Positions 32,009-40,894 of a DNA stretch of 64,000 bases are shown piece after piece; position 1 is the stretch's first letter; each line of letters begins with the position of its first letter. The DNA is from Flavobacterium sp. FEMGT703F (GTDB taxonomy: Bacteria; Bacteroidota; Bacteroidia; Flavobacteriales; Flavobacteriaceae), in the NCBI GenBank assembly GCA_002786385.1, contig PGCN01000010.1, positions 25,707 through 89,706 on the forward strand, in the 5' to 3' direction. The notes under the pieces were generated by a model. That model worked only from the letters and a program-made list of their open reading frames with translations, made no database searches and was not told the origin of the DNA. The position numbers and the translations under genes were made by a program.

Positions 32009-33466
32009 ATGAGAAAGAAAATTAAAATAATCGGATCCGGTTTTTCGTCACTAGCCGCCGCTTGTTATCTGGCACAACAAGGTAATGAAGTAACGGTTTA
32101 CGAAAAAAACAGCACTATCGGAGGCAGAGCTCGTCAGCTCAAAAAAGAAGGCTTTACGTTCGACATCGGACCAACATGGTATTGGATGCCGGATGTATTT
32201 GAACGTTTTTTTGCCGATTTTGGTAAAAAACCTTCAGATTATTACGAACTAATCAAATTGAATCCGGCCTATCAAGTGTATTTCGGCGTGAAGGACTTTG
32301 TGACCATAGCCGACAATCTTCCTGAAATCATCACCGTTTTCGAATCCATTGAGAAAGGCAGTGGTGCCAAACTGGCGGAATTCATGAAAGAAGCCCAAAG
32401 CAATTATGATATCGCCATCAAAGATTTGGTCTATCGCCCCGGCGTTTCACCATTAGAATTGGTAACATTGGAAACAGCCAAAAAAGTCAATCAGTTTTTT
32501 GGGAATATTTCCAAAGATATTCGTCGCCGTTTCAAAAACACCAAACTCATCCAAATCCTTGAGTTTCCGGTTTTGTTCTTGGGCGCTAAACCTTCTGACA
32601 CACCTTCTTTTTACAGCTTCATGAACTTTGCCGATTTTGGTTTGGGTACTTGGCATCCTAAAAACGGGATGTACAGTGTTATCCTAGCTATGGAAAGTTT
32701 AGCCAAAGAATTAGGAGTAACATTCCACTTGAATGCCAATGTCGAAAAAATAATGGTGCAAAATAGAATTGCTGAGGCTTTGGTTGTAAACGGAGAAATC
32801 GTTAAAGGCGATGTTATTTTAAGCGGTGCCGATTACCATCACAGCGAAAGTTTACTAGATGCGCCTTACAGAGCTTATTCTGAAAAATATTGGGACAAGA
32901 GAACGTTTGCACCTTCTTCCCTACTGTTTTATGTAGGTTTTGACAAAAAAATTGAGAACGTAGAACACCATTCGTTGTTTTTTGATGTAGATTTCGACAA
33001 ACATGCAGAAGCCATTTACGATTATCCACAGTGGCCTAAAGAACCGCTTTTTTATGCTAGTTTTCCCTCGAAAACAGACGATAATGCAGCGCCTGAAGGC
33101 AAAGAAGCCGGTATTTTCTTAATTCCCTTAGCTCCGGGATTGAAAGATACTGCCGAGTTGAGAAATTTGTATTTTGAAAAGATTATTTCTCGCTTTGAAA
33201 GATTAACACAACAAACTGTAAAAGAAAATGTTATCTTTAGAGAATCTTTTTGTGTCAACGACTTCATCAAAGATTATAATTCGTACAAAGGGAATGCATA
33301 CGGCTTAGCTAATACCCTATTGCAAACCGCTTTTTTAAGACCTAAATTGAAAAGTAAAAAAGTCAAAAACCTATTTTTTACCGGTCAATTAACTGTTCCT
33401 GGACCCGGCGTTCCACCGTCGTTAATTTCCGGAAAATTAGTAGCTGAACTTATAGAAAAAAACTAA
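32009..33466 (+). CDS. crtI: Phytoene desaturase CrtI
   Basis: FAD-dependent desaturase that converts phytoene to lycopene (or neurosporene). The 485 residues start at the ATG at 32009. An upstream frame from 31976 lies inside the promoter and is rejected. The N-terminal dinucleotide fold KIIGSGFSSLAAACYLAQQG is followed by VYEKNSTIGGRARQLKKEG and FDIGPTWYWMP. The C-terminal FAD motif is FTGQLTVPGPGVPPSLISG. The length is usual for bacterial CrtI. It opens a three-gene operon with crtB (13 bases on) and crtZ, governed by the inverted-repeat promoter and probably by the CarH-like regulator. Confidence 0.95.
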   Translation: MRKKIKIIGSGFSSLAAACYLAQQGNEVTVYEKNSTIGGRARQLKKEGFTFDIGPTWYWMPDVFERFFADFGKKPSDYYELIKLNPAYQVYFGVKDFVTIADNLPEIITVFESIEKGSGAKLAEFMKEAQSNYDIAIKDLVYRPGVSPLELVTLETAKKVNQFFGNISKDIRRRFKNTKLIQILEFPVLFLGAKPSDTPSFYSFMNFADFGLGTWHPKNGMYSVILAMESLAKELGVTFHLNANVEKIMVQNRIAEALVVNGEIVKGDVILSGADYHHSESLLDAPYRAYSEKYWDKRTFAPSSLLFYVGFDKKIENVEHHSLFFDVDFDKHAEAIYDYPQWPKEPLFYASFPSKTDDNAAPEGKEAGIFLIPLAPGLKDTAELRNLYFEKIISRFERLTQQTVKENVIFRESFCVNDFIKDYNSYKGNAYGLANTLLQTAFLRPKLKSKKVKNLFFTGQLTVPGPGVPPSLISGKLVAELIEKN

Positions 33467-33479
33467 AAAATACCATGCT

Positions 33480-34319
33480 ATGAAATCAATCTTTGACACC
33501 GTATCATTTGATTGCAGCAAAAATGTAACGAAGTCTTACAGTACTTCATTTTCTGCTGCCGTAAAAATGTTAGCACCAAGCATTCGTCAAGACATTTACA
33601 ACATCTATGGGTTTGTGCGCTTTGCGGATGAAATTGTGGATACTTTTCACGATTACAATAAAGAACTATTATTTGAGCGATTTGAAAAAGATTTAGCCGA
33701 GGCTTTAGAACATAAAATCAGCTTGAATCCGATTTTAAATTCTTTTCAGCACACAGTAAACAAATATCAAATACCGAACAGTTTGATTGCGGCCTTCATG
33801 AAAAGCATGAAGATGGATTTGCACAAAAAAGAATACCAAACCTATGATGAATACCATGAATACATTTACGGTTCTGCGGACGTAGTAGGTTTAATGTGTT
33901 TGAAAGTATTTGTAAACGGCGATGATAAAAAATATGCCGAATTAGAACATTCAGCCATGCGATTGGGATCGGCGTTTCAGAAAGTGAATTTCTTACGTGA
34001 CTTGAAAGCTGATTTTGAAGATTTGAGCAGAACCTATTTCCCTAACACCGATTTATCTCGTTTAGATGAACAATCGAAAAACGAAATTATCAAAGAAATT
34101 GAAGCTGATTTTCAAGTAGGTTTTGAAGGCATTTTAAAACTGCCTTTGGAAGCCAAATTCGGAGTTTACACGGCTTTTGTGTACTATAAAAAGTTGTTGT
34201 CTAAATTAAAAAAGACACCTTCTATGGAAATCAAAAATACCAGAATCAGAGTGCCGGATTACGAGAAAATTGGTTTACTAGCAAAGTGTTATGTGAATTA
34301 TCGTTTAAATTTAATCTAA
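33480..34319 (+). CDS. crtB: Phytoene synthase CrtB
   Basis: Joins two geranylgeranyl diphosphates head to head into phytoene, the entry step to C40 carotenoids. The 279-residue all-helical protein has the first aspartate motif in FVRFADEIVDTF and the second in NFLRDLKADFEDLSRTYFP, which bind the Mg-diphosphates. It stands between crtI and crtZ, with gaps of 13 and 4 bases, so the three are co-transcribed. The geranylgeranyl diphosphate synthase needed for its substrate is not in the window. Confidence 0.95.
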   Translation: MKSIFDTVSFDCSKNVTKSYSTSFSAAVKMLAPSIRQDIYNIYGFVRFADEIVDTFHDYNKELLFERFEKDLAEALEHKISLNPILNSFQHTVNKYQIPNSLIAAFMKSMKMDLHKKEYQTYDEYHEYIYGSADVVGLMCLKVFVNGDDKKYAELEHSAMRLGSAFQKVNFLRDLKADFEDLSRTYFPNTDLSRLDEQSKNEIIKEIEADFQVGFEGILKLPLEAKFGVYTAFVYYKKLLSKLKKTPSMEIKNTRIRVPDYEKIGLLAKCYVNYRLNLI

Positions 34320-34323
34320 AATT

Positions 34324-34767
34324 ATGTTACTACATATAGTTGTTTTTTTAATTACCTTTTGCGGAATGGAGTTTATGGCTTGGTTTAGTCATAAGTACAT
34401 TATGCACGGCTTTTTGTGGAACCTTCATGCGGATCACCACAAAAAAGACCACGATTCTTGGTTTGAGCGCAACGATGCTTTTTTTATCTTTTACGCGATA
34501 GTTAGCGTTGGCTTCTTTTTATTGTGGCAAAATAATATTTTGGAGATTGGATTAGCTATAGGATTAGGCATTTTTGCTTACGGTTTGGCGTATTTTATGG
34601 TGCATGATATTTTTATACACCAACGTTTTAAACTCTTCCGAAATGCAAACAATCGTTACGCGAAAGCCGTTAGAAGAGCACACAAAATGCACCACAAACA
34701 TATTGGCAAAGAAGATGGCGAATGCTTCGGAATGCTGATTGTTCCTTTTAAATATTTCAAGAATTAA
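34324..34767 (+). CDS. crtZ: Beta-carotene hydroxylase CrtZ (fatty acid hydroxylase superfamily)
   Basis: A 147-residue membrane protein with two to four transmembrane helices and the eight-histidine di-iron pattern of CrtZ: HKYIMH, HADHH, HDIFIHQR and HKMHHKH. It hydroxylates beta-rings to make zeaxanthin. A lycopene cyclase must supply beta-carotene, but none is seen before the terminator at 34765, so the cyclase gene is elsewhere. Last gene of the crt operon. Confidence 0.92.
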   Translation: MLLHIVVFLITFCGMEFMAWFSHKYIMHGFLWNLHADHHKKDHDSWFERNDAFFIFYAIVSVGFFLLWQNNILEIGLAIGLGIFAYGLAYFMVHDIFIHQRFKLFRNANNRYAKAVRRAHKMHHKHIGKEDGECFGMLIVPFKYFKN

Positions 34768-34798
34768 AAAAAATCCCGACAGTGTCGGGATTTTTTTT
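34765..34798. terminator. Bidirectional terminator after crtZ
   Basis: ATCCCGAC (34773-34780) pairs with GTCGGGAT (34784-34791), with an A-run before and a T-run after. It serves the crt operon and the convergent DUF4252 operon. Confidence 0.88.
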
Positions 34799-34807
34799 GA
34801 GGGAAAT

Positions 34808-35341
34808 TTATTTTAACAAACCTTGAAGTGGTTTTAATTGCTCCATATCAACATTGGCAATTTGTAAAATACCAATCATGTTCATGATGTTATTCGGATT
34901 CATATCGTTGCCCAAAATTCTGACTACTGCAAATCCGTTGTCCTTATTTTTGGCAAAAAAAATAAATTCGTCGATGTCGTTTTCATCACCCACAAAACTT
35001 ACAGAAGCACCGTCTTTTCCGGAACCGATTTTCATCAATTCTTGGTAAGTCTCATCTTTAAGGATGTCGCCTACTTTTTGGGTTTCTGATTGGTATTGCG
35101 TTTCGTTTTTTCCATTCGATTTAAAAATCAAAACGTTCATCTTCTCAAAAGAATTCAAAGCCGTTTGCTGTTCCGGAGTCAACTTGGATTTATCGATATT
35201 GATAATACTTGGAGAAATATCCAACGCTATAAAATCTTTCTTTCCTGAATTTTCTACAAAATACTTCTGAATACTCGGCTCGTTACTGCAACTTAGCAAG
35301 AGTAATGAAAATAATACAGCCGTAAAAATGGTAATTTTCAT
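34808..35341 (-). CDS. DUF4252 domain lipoprotein
   Basis: A 177-residue lipoprotein (signal FTAVLFSLLLLSC, lipobox Cys about 18) with one DUF4252 domain, a Bacteroidota family of unknown function. Sequence like LISIGSGKDGASVSFVGDENDIDEFIFFAK... matches the segment conserved with the neighbouring paralogue (GKSVKIYVKSGATDSQIKELLMFV). It is the last gene of an operon with an ECF sigma factor, a putative anti-sigma factor and the second DUF4252 protein, so it may be an envelope stress effector or sensor. Confidence 0.85.
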   Translation of the reverse strand: MKITIFTAVLFSLLLLSCSNEPSIQKYFVENSGKKDFIALDISPSIINIDKSKLTPEQQTALNSFEKMNVLIFKSNGKNETQYQSETQKVGDILKDETYQELMKIGSGKDGASVSFVGDENDIDEFIFFAKNKDNGFAVVRILGNDMNPNNIMNMIGILQIANVDMEQLKPLQGLLK

Positions 35342-35348
35342 AACTATA

Positions 35349-35888
35349 CTATTTGCCGCCTTTCGGACCTTTACTACCTTTAGAAGCTTTCTTTAAATCT
35401 TCTCCTCCGGGTAATTTCATTTTCTCGGTAAGCACTGAAAGCTCGTCCAAATCGAAGTTCCCTGTTAACGACATCAATACGGTTTCTTCAGTGCCGCTGC
35501 CGTCAACAAACATCAACAACTCCTTGATTTGAGAATCGGTAGCACCGGATTTCACATAAATCTTCACGCTCTTTCCTTTATCGGTAATGCGCATTAACTC
35601 TTCCATTCCGGCAGTTTTCAAGTATTTCTCCGCAGTAGCTTTCATTTCCTCGGCTTTGCTATCGCTTTGAGTCGCAAAAACTTTAAGATTCTCCAGCTTT
35701 TTGATCAAATTCACGTATTGCTGGGTTTCTTTGTCTTCGACTTTCATTTTACTCAAAAGCGAAAACATTTTTTTGTTTACGATAACCGTTCTGATTTTCT
35801 CTTGGTCTTCAAATTTATCAAAAACACTTTGACCAAAAGCAACATTGGTTACTACTAGAATTAACAGACTTAAAAATATTTTTTTCAT
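35349..35888 (-). CDS. DUF4252 domain exported protein
   Basis: A 179-residue exported protein counted from the ATG at 35888, which opens a proper signal peptide (MKKIFLSLLILVVTNVAFGQ). A start at 35942 would place 18 hydrophilic residues in front and is rejected. One DUF4252 domain, with a Lys/Gly-rich tail (KASKGSKGPKGGK). It is paralogous to the lipoprotein 7 bases downstream. The pair, behind a sigma/anti-sigma module, is probably the target of that module. Confidence 0.85.
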   Translation of the reverse strand: MKKIFLSLLILVVTNVAFGQSVFDKFEDQEKIRTVIVNKKMFSLLSKMKVEDKETQQYVNLIKKLENLKVFATQSDSKAEEMKATAEKYLKTAGMEELMRITDKGKSVKIYVKSGATDSQIKELLMFVDGSGTEETVLMSLTGNFDLDELSVLTEKMKLPGGEDLKKASKGSKGPKGGK

Positions 35889-35904
35889 GATTTCTTGATT
35901 TTTT

Positions 35905-36351
35905 TTATTTAAAAATGATGTTTTTTGATTGTTCGTATTCACTTAAATAGTCCATACTTTCGATACCTTCGTTTACACTTTGCGAGATCATTTCCAGCGC
36001 TTTCTGCGTTTCTCTGAAAGCTACCGCCGGATCATCATAAGTCCCGAAATCTTCTGATACAGGTTGGTTATAATGATTAAAAGTAAAAAAACCTACGCCC
36101 AATAAAACAACCACAGATGCTGCCACAGAGATCCAAAGTACAGTATGCCTTTTTTTAGCTTTTAAAGGAATGGTTCCTGTGAACTGTTCGTGTTTTGCTT
36201 GTGCCATGTAACCAAATATAGGCTTATATTGCTCTAAAGGCGGAGCAACATTATCGGAGGAAAAATAGGCCTTTAATTCTTTTTCCTCTGCCAAAGTGGT
36301 GGTTGCATCAAAGTATTTCTCTATTAATTTTTCTATGTTATCCAATGCCAT
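35905..36351 (-). CDS. Putative anti-sigma factor (single-pass membrane protein)
   Basis: A 148-residue protein with a short cytosolic N-terminus (MALDNIEKLIEKYFDATTTL, a pattern common at the start of Bacteroidota anti-sigma-like proteins), one transmembrane helix (about 70-88, VLWISVAASVVVLLGVGF) and a short exported C-terminus. No zinc HxxxCxxC motif is present. It overlaps the sigma factor gene by 14 bases, and the coupling and topology are the main evidence for an anti-sigma role. Confidence 0.75.
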   Translation of the reverse strand: MALDNIEKLIEKYFDATTTLAEEKELKAYFSSDNVAPPLEQYKPIFGYMAQAKHEQFTGTIPLKAKKRHTVLWISVAASVVVLLGVGFFTFNHYNQPVSEDFGTYDDPAVAFRETQKALEMISQSVNEGIESMDYLSEYEQSKNIIFK

Positions 36352-36847
36352 AATGATGGGTTTTTGTCATTGTTTCTCTGATGGCTTTTCTGGCTCTGGA
36401 CAAAGCGGTTCTCACGGCCGATTCGTTCATACCCAAAATAGCGCTGATTTCTTCAAATTCCATTTCTTCAATATCGCGCATTTGTACAATTAACTTTTGC
36501 TGTTCCGGTAAGTCGTTCATAATTCGTTCTACCCATTGCCAAGTATCTTTGTCTTCAACTTGCTTCTGCAAACCGGCTTCTCTGTCCGTAAAATTGTTGT
36601 GCACTATGCGCATGTTCCCGGCGCGTTTCGACTTTAACTGATCCAAACAGTAGTTTTTCGTCATCGTCATGGCCACCGCTTCTATACTTTTATACTCGTC
36701 TAAATTGTCGTTTTTGTACCAGAGCTTCACCAAAACTTCCTGAGTTGCATCCTCGGCTTCTTCCGTACTGACCAGCAATCGCTTCGCCATTCGAAAGACT
36801 TTATCCTTAAAAGGATTTACCAATTGCATAAACTCTTTTTGGTTCAT
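36338..36847 (-). CDS. RNA polymerase ECF sigma factor
   Basis: A 169-residue sigma-70 family protein: region 2 (FKDKVFRMAKRLLVSTEEAEDATQEVLVKLW, then EAVAMTMTKNYCLDQLK) and region 4 (LPEQQKLIVQMRDIEEMEFEEISAILGM...SAVRTALSRARKAIRE). It lacks region 1.1 and 3, as expected of ECF factors. It heads a leftward operon with a membrane anti-sigma candidate and two DUF4252 proteins and would be released by an envelope signal. Its own regulon is likely to include this operon. Confidence 0.93.
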   Translation of the reverse strand: MNQKEFMQLVNPFKDKVFRMAKRLLVSTEEAEDATQEVLVKLWYKNDNLDEYKSIEAVAMTMTKNYCLDQLKSKRAGNMRIVHNNFTDREAGLQKQVEDKDTWQWVERIMNDLPEQQKLIVQMRDIEEMEFEEISAILGMNESAVRTALSRARKAIRETMTKTHHYGIG

Positions 36848-36969
36848 TAAAACAACATTTGGTTAACGGTTATATAAGCAAGACGAACCATGATTTTTTT
36901 TGTTACAAACAAAATACAAATAATTAATCTAAACTTATTAAATTTACGTTTATTAAATAAAGAACTGCT

Positions 36970-38370
36970 ATGAAAAACTTATTTAAAACTGCATTGTATC
37001 TGTATTTACTGACCTTTACTTTCAGTTGCACAGACAATGATGACAATCCCGTCCCGGCAAGTTTAGAGGTCAAAGATTTTGTATGGAAAGGGATGAATTT
37101 ATATTATTTGTGGCAAGGTGATGTACCCGATTTGGCGGATGACCGTTTTGCCAATCAGCGTCAATTGAATACTTTTTTGGAAGGTTTTGACGAGCCAACA
37201 ACTTTGTTCAATGCCTTAAGAGTAGATACTTCTATCGACCGATTTAGTGTTATTTACAGTGACTACTCTGTGTTAGAAGGCGTACTTTCCGGAAATACAC
37301 TGAACAACGGAATGGATTTCGCCCTGCGCTATAAAACCGGTAGTAATACCGATATTTATGGTTGGGTTCGTTACATTATTCCAAATTCTGATGCTGCTAC
37401 CAAACCGATACAACGCGGTACGATTTTTTATGCCATCAACGGAACGCCGCTCACAGTTGACAATTACCGTTCTTTATTAGCTAACGACACTTACACCATC
37501 AACTTAGCCGATTACGATGGTGGTAATATTACGCCAAACGGACAAACGGTTTCGCTTACCAAAACCGCTTTAGCAGAAAATCCGATTTTATTAAACACAG
37601 TTATTACGAACGGTTCTCACAAGATTGGCTATTTAATGTACAACGGTTTTTATTCGACTTACGATAACCAATTGAATAGCGTTTTTGGCAGTTTCCAAAC
37701 GCAAAATGTAACCGATTTGGTTTTGGATTTGCGTTACAACTCGGGTGGTTCTATCAGTACAGCCACAAAATTAGCCAGTATGATTACCGGACAATTTACC
37801 GGACAACTTTTTGCCAAACAACAATGGAACGCGAAAGCCCAAAGCTATTATGAAAGCAACAGCCCTTCAAGTTTAGAAAATCGATTTGTAGGCAACCTCA
37901 ACAGTTTGAACCTAAACAAAGTATATGTGTTAACTACGAACGCCACGGCTTCGGCTAGTGAATTGGTCATCAATTGCTTGAAACCTTATATTACGGTAGT
38001 ACAAATCGGTACCACCACTACCGGAAAAAATGTGGGTTCGATTACTTTGTATGATTCGCCAACCTTTGCCAAACAAAATGTAAATCCGCGTCATAAATAT
38101 GCCATGCAACCTATAGTGTTAAAAATAGTAGATAAAAATGGCTTTGGCGATTATACTTCAGGAATTGCTCCTACTACGCCTTTACCGGAAAGTATGGATG
38201 ATTTGGGTATTTTGGGTAACCCTAGCGAACCTTTGCTCAATGCCGCCATCAACCAAATTATTGGCAGCGGCCGACCAACTCCGTCAAGACCAAGCAACCT
38301 GCAACGCGATTTTGCTGATCTCAAATCCCTATCACCATTAAGAACTGAAATGTACATTGAGCGTCAATAA
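36970..38370 (+). CDS. S41 family peptidase lipoprotein
   Basis: A 466-residue lipoprotein (lipobox LTFTFSC, Cys about 20). The protein is a carboxyl-terminal-processing-type serine peptidase: an N-terminal helical domain, a PDZ-like part (about 120-190) and the catalytic domain with LRYNSGGSIS, the nucleophile Ser in NATASASELV and the base Lys in TTGKNVGS. It is divergent from the ECF sigma operon. It probably degrades misfolded envelope proteins or trims lipoproteins, but no direct partner is seen. A terminator follows at 38381. Confidence 0.9.
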   Translation: MKNLFKTALYLYLLTFTFSCTDNDDNPVPASLEVKDFVWKGMNLYYLWQGDVPDLADDRFANQRQLNTFLEGFDEPTTLFNALRVDTSIDRFSVIYSDYSVLEGVLSGNTLNNGMDFALRYKTGSNTDIYGWVRYIIPNSDAATKPIQRGTIFYAINGTPLTVDNYRSLLANDTYTINLADYDGGNITPNGQTVSLTKTALAENPILLNTVITNGSHKIGYLMYNGFYSTYDNQLNSVFGSFQTQNVTDLVLDLRYNSGGSISTATKLASMITGQFTGQLFAKQQWNAKAQSYYESNSPSSLENRFVGNLNSLNLNKVYVLTTNATASASELVINCLKPYITVVQIGTTTTGKNVGSITLYDSPTFAKQNVNPRHKYAMQPIVLKIVDKNGFGDYTSGIAPTTPLPESMDDLGILGNPSEPLLNAAINQIIGSGRPTPSRPSNLQRDFADLKSLSPLRTEMYIERQ

Positions 38371-38380
38371 ATAAAACAAA

Positions 38381-38411
38381 AAAGGCTAACCCGAAAGTTA
38401 GCCTTTTTTTT
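38381..38411. terminator. Bidirectional terminator
   Basis: AAAGGCTAAC (38381-38390) pairs with GTTAGCCTTT (38397-38406), with an A-run before and a T-run after. It lies between the convergent S41 peptidase and btuB genes. Confidence 0.88.
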
Positions 38412-38437
38412 AACAAAATGTTTGACCTTTTACTGTA

Positions 38438-40390
38438 TTACAAAACAAAGTTCAAACCTAATTTAAAGTTTCGACCACGGGTAGCATAGCCGATATTTTC
38501 GACAAAAGTTTCGTTAAAAATATTGGTTGCTGTGGCAAAAATGCTCAGTCGCCCTTTCACCAGTTCGTATTTGGCTAAGCAATTTACCAACTGATACGAG
38601 TCCAATACTACACCGGTTACGCCAAAAGTATTGCCATCAAAAAACACATCTTTTCGGGCGTCAAAATATTGGTAGTTTACATTGAACAAGGTTCTGCTGT
38701 TTGGCTGATAATTCAAACTCGCATTGGCTTTGTGTTTCGGAATCAATCGGTCTAAAGCCTTATCCACTTGCGTAAAAGTGTAATTCGCATTCAGCGAGAT
38801 TTTCGCGGTCAATTCATAAGTCATTTCCGTCTCAACGCCTTTGGCTTTGTTGGTTCCGTTAATATTTACATAGTACGATTCAAAGGTTGCAGGATTGTAA
38901 AAGAAGTCGATGGAATTGGTTTGATCACGATAAAACGCTACCGCATCCCATTTTAATTTGCCGGATAACAATTGGGTTTCAAAACCTACTTCAGCAGTAG
39001 CATTTTTCTCCGGAGTTACGTTGGCATTTCCATATTCAGAATACAATTGGTACAAACTTGGTGTAATATAAGCCGTGCTGTAAGAAGCCACTAACTTCAA
39101 GGGAAAAGCCGTTTTGAAATTGTAAGACGGATTAAAATTATACACAAAATTATTGCCGTAAGCACTGTGGTTGTTCAATCGACCACCGGCATTAAGATTT
39201 AAACCGAAATCAAAATGATACACCAAAGTGGAATAGCCGTCGATGATATTGAATTTAGTTGATTGATTCTCGATATTCCCAAAAGGCGTTTCGCTCAGCA
39301 TATCATTGAATTGGTAATTCACACCCAAAATCACTGCAAAATCTTTGTTGATATTGTACTTGTTCACTCCGTCAAGGACCACATTTCTGGATTCGTAAAC
39401 CGAATAATCCGTAGTACCCGAAAAGCTATTGAACTCTGTGTAATCGCGTACAATTTTGTTGAAACCTGAATTCAGGATAAATTCGCCTTTGCGGTATTGG
39501 TATTTAGGCGAAAAGCCAAAACGCACTTGCTCCGAAGTCGTCGTGTTGATAGCCGTATCGTTAAAACCGGTATTATCGTACGTTAAGTCGTAACCGTTTT
39601 TCAATCGGTCGTAATTCCCAAAAAAGTTTAGGCTTAATTTCTCTGTTGCTTTGAAGCCGAATTTAGCGATGGCATTCTGACGGGAAAATCGATCATCTTC
39701 ATAGGTAACCGCTTCATTGGGCGACGCTATTTGAGACATGTTTGCGGTTTCCGTACTATTGATTCCTGCAAAATAATTCACTTTCTTGTAGTTGCCGTTT
39801 ACCGAAATACCTTGGTTAAAATCCTGACCGTTGTATTTTTTATCGTTCGAAGTATTGTTGGAACCTATGTTCAGATAAGCGTTGCCTTCAATTTCTTTTT
39901 TCGACCCTTTTTTCAAAGTAATATTGATTACTCCGGTTGCTGCTCCGGTTCCATACAAAGTACTGGCAGCGCCTTTCATTACTTCGATGCTTTCCACCTG
40001 CTCTACAGGAAGCAAACGCAAATCGTATTCTAAACTAATGCCTGAAGCGTCAGTCACCGGAATACCATCAATTAAAATTAAAACTTGTCGGTTTTTACCA
40101 CCGCGAATATAGTAGCCGAGGTTTTTACCGTTGGCCGATTGGTTACCATTGATTTCTACTCCGGTAACTTGCGACAAAACGGTGGCCAAACTTTGACCGG
40201 TTTTTTGTGCTAAGTCTTTTGCCGAAATGACTTCAATGATTTTTCCCGATTTTTCTTTGCGTTGTGCAAATTTGGTATCAGAAATGACCACTTCTTTCAA
40301 AGGATTCACTTTTACCGAATCCTGTTCTTGCGCCCAAGCACAAGTTGCGACCAATGCGAAGAATGCACTGATTGTACTGTTTTTTTTCAT
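38438..40390 (-). CDS. btuB: TonB-dependent cobalamin receptor (BtuB-like)
   Basis: Outer-membrane receptor of 650 residues that imports a large ligand with energy from TonB. The signal peptide (STISAFFALVATCAWA) is followed by a plug domain (about 30-160: LKEVVISDTKFAQRKEKSGK as TonB box region, RGGKNRQVLILIDGIPVTDA, MKGAASTLYGTGAATGVI) and a 22-strand barrel ending in GRNFKLGLNFVL, with the terminal aromatic pattern for the Bam machinery. No SusD partner is present. The cobalamin riboswitch directly upstream on the same strand gives the ligand: vitamin B12 or another corrinoid. Confidence 0.92.
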   Translation of the reverse strand: MKKNSTISAFFALVATCAWAQEQDSVKVNPLKEVVISDTKFAQRKEKSGKIIEVISAKDLAQKTGQSLATVLSQVTGVEINGNQSANGKNLGYYIRGGKNRQVLILIDGIPVTDASGISLEYDLRLLPVEQVESIEVMKGAASTLYGTGAATGVINITLKKGSKKEIEGNAYLNIGSNNTSNDKKYNGQDFNQGISVNGNYKKVNYFAGINSTETANMSQIASPNEAVTYEDDRFSRQNAIAKFGFKATEKLSLNFFGNYDRLKNGYDLTYDNTGFNDTAINTTTSEQVRFGFSPKYQYRKGEFILNSGFNKIVRDYTEFNSFSGTTDYSVYESRNVVLDGVNKYNINKDFAVILGVNYQFNDMLSETPFGNIENQSTKFNIIDGYSTLVYHFDFGLNLNAGGRLNNHSAYGNNFVYNFNPSYNFKTAFPLKLVASYSTAYITPSLYQLYSEYGNANVTPEKNATAEVGFETQLLSGKLKWDAVAFYRDQTNSIDFFYNPATFESYYVNINGTNKAKGVETEMTYELTAKISLNANYTFTQVDKALDRLIPKHKANASLNYQPNSRTLFNVNYQYFDARKDVFFDGNTFGVTGVVLDSYQLVNCLAKYELVKGRLSIFATATNIFNETFVENIGYATRGRNFKLGLNFVL

Positions 40391-40562
40391 TTTAAATTAA
40401 ACACTCTCAATAAAATCAAACCATCATTTACTGCAAGACTGAAAACTCAGAAAAGCCCGAAAACTAATTTTTAATTTTACTGAATTACTAATGTTGGGAG
40501 AAAAGCATAGAATTTACCCATACCCAAACCTTTTTTCCCGAAAGTTTGTTACTCAATGAATT

Positions 40563-40850
40563 AGGCAGGTCTCCTGGCTTGCGTCTTGTTGTTGACCTTC
40601 CCGTCCTGAATATTAGATATTAAATTTTTGATATTTAAAATCAAACAACATGAACAGTGGTGTTGCAGATAACAACAAGCTTGATAGCTTACAGTTGCGG
40701 GAACAGCTCGGGATTTTTGATTGTTGATTTTCTATTGCTGATTTCAGATTAGAGCTCTGCCATCTTCAATTGTTCATCTTACTTAATCAATCACCCGATT
40801 CCCTTTTAATGCGATTTTGAATTTCAAAATGCGCAACCATAATTCGGCTG
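40563..40850 (-). ncRNA. Cobalamin riboswitch
   Basis: Read on the minus strand: GGGAATCGGGTG (40803-40792), CCCGCAACTGTAAGC (40701-40687), CCACTG (40660-40655) and the B12 box GCAAGCCAGGAGACCTGCCT (40582-40563), in the order of the Cobalamin riboswitch family (RF00174). A peripheral arm between the first two blocks is long and AT-rich. The aptamer ends about 170 bases before the btuB start and would repress btuB when B12 is plentiful. Confidence 0.93.
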
Positions 40851-40858
40851 CAAATGTA
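40851..40858 (-). promoter_or_regulatory. Promoter -7 box of the btuB riboswitch
   Basis: On the minus strand TACATTTG fits TAnnTTTG exactly and is followed by CAGCC, at the 5' edge of the riboswitch. A -33-like TTGTTG lies 23-26 bases upstream. It separates the riboswitch transcript from the small ORF at 40895-41008. Confidence 0.55.
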
Positions 40859-40894
40859 GCAGAAATAATATAATTTAATCCCAACAAGCCGAAT

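Noticed and set aside
38438..40390. SusC-like glycan uptake receptor
   Set aside because: No SusD gene follows, the length (650) is too short for SusC, and the cobalamin riboswitch in front points to B12.
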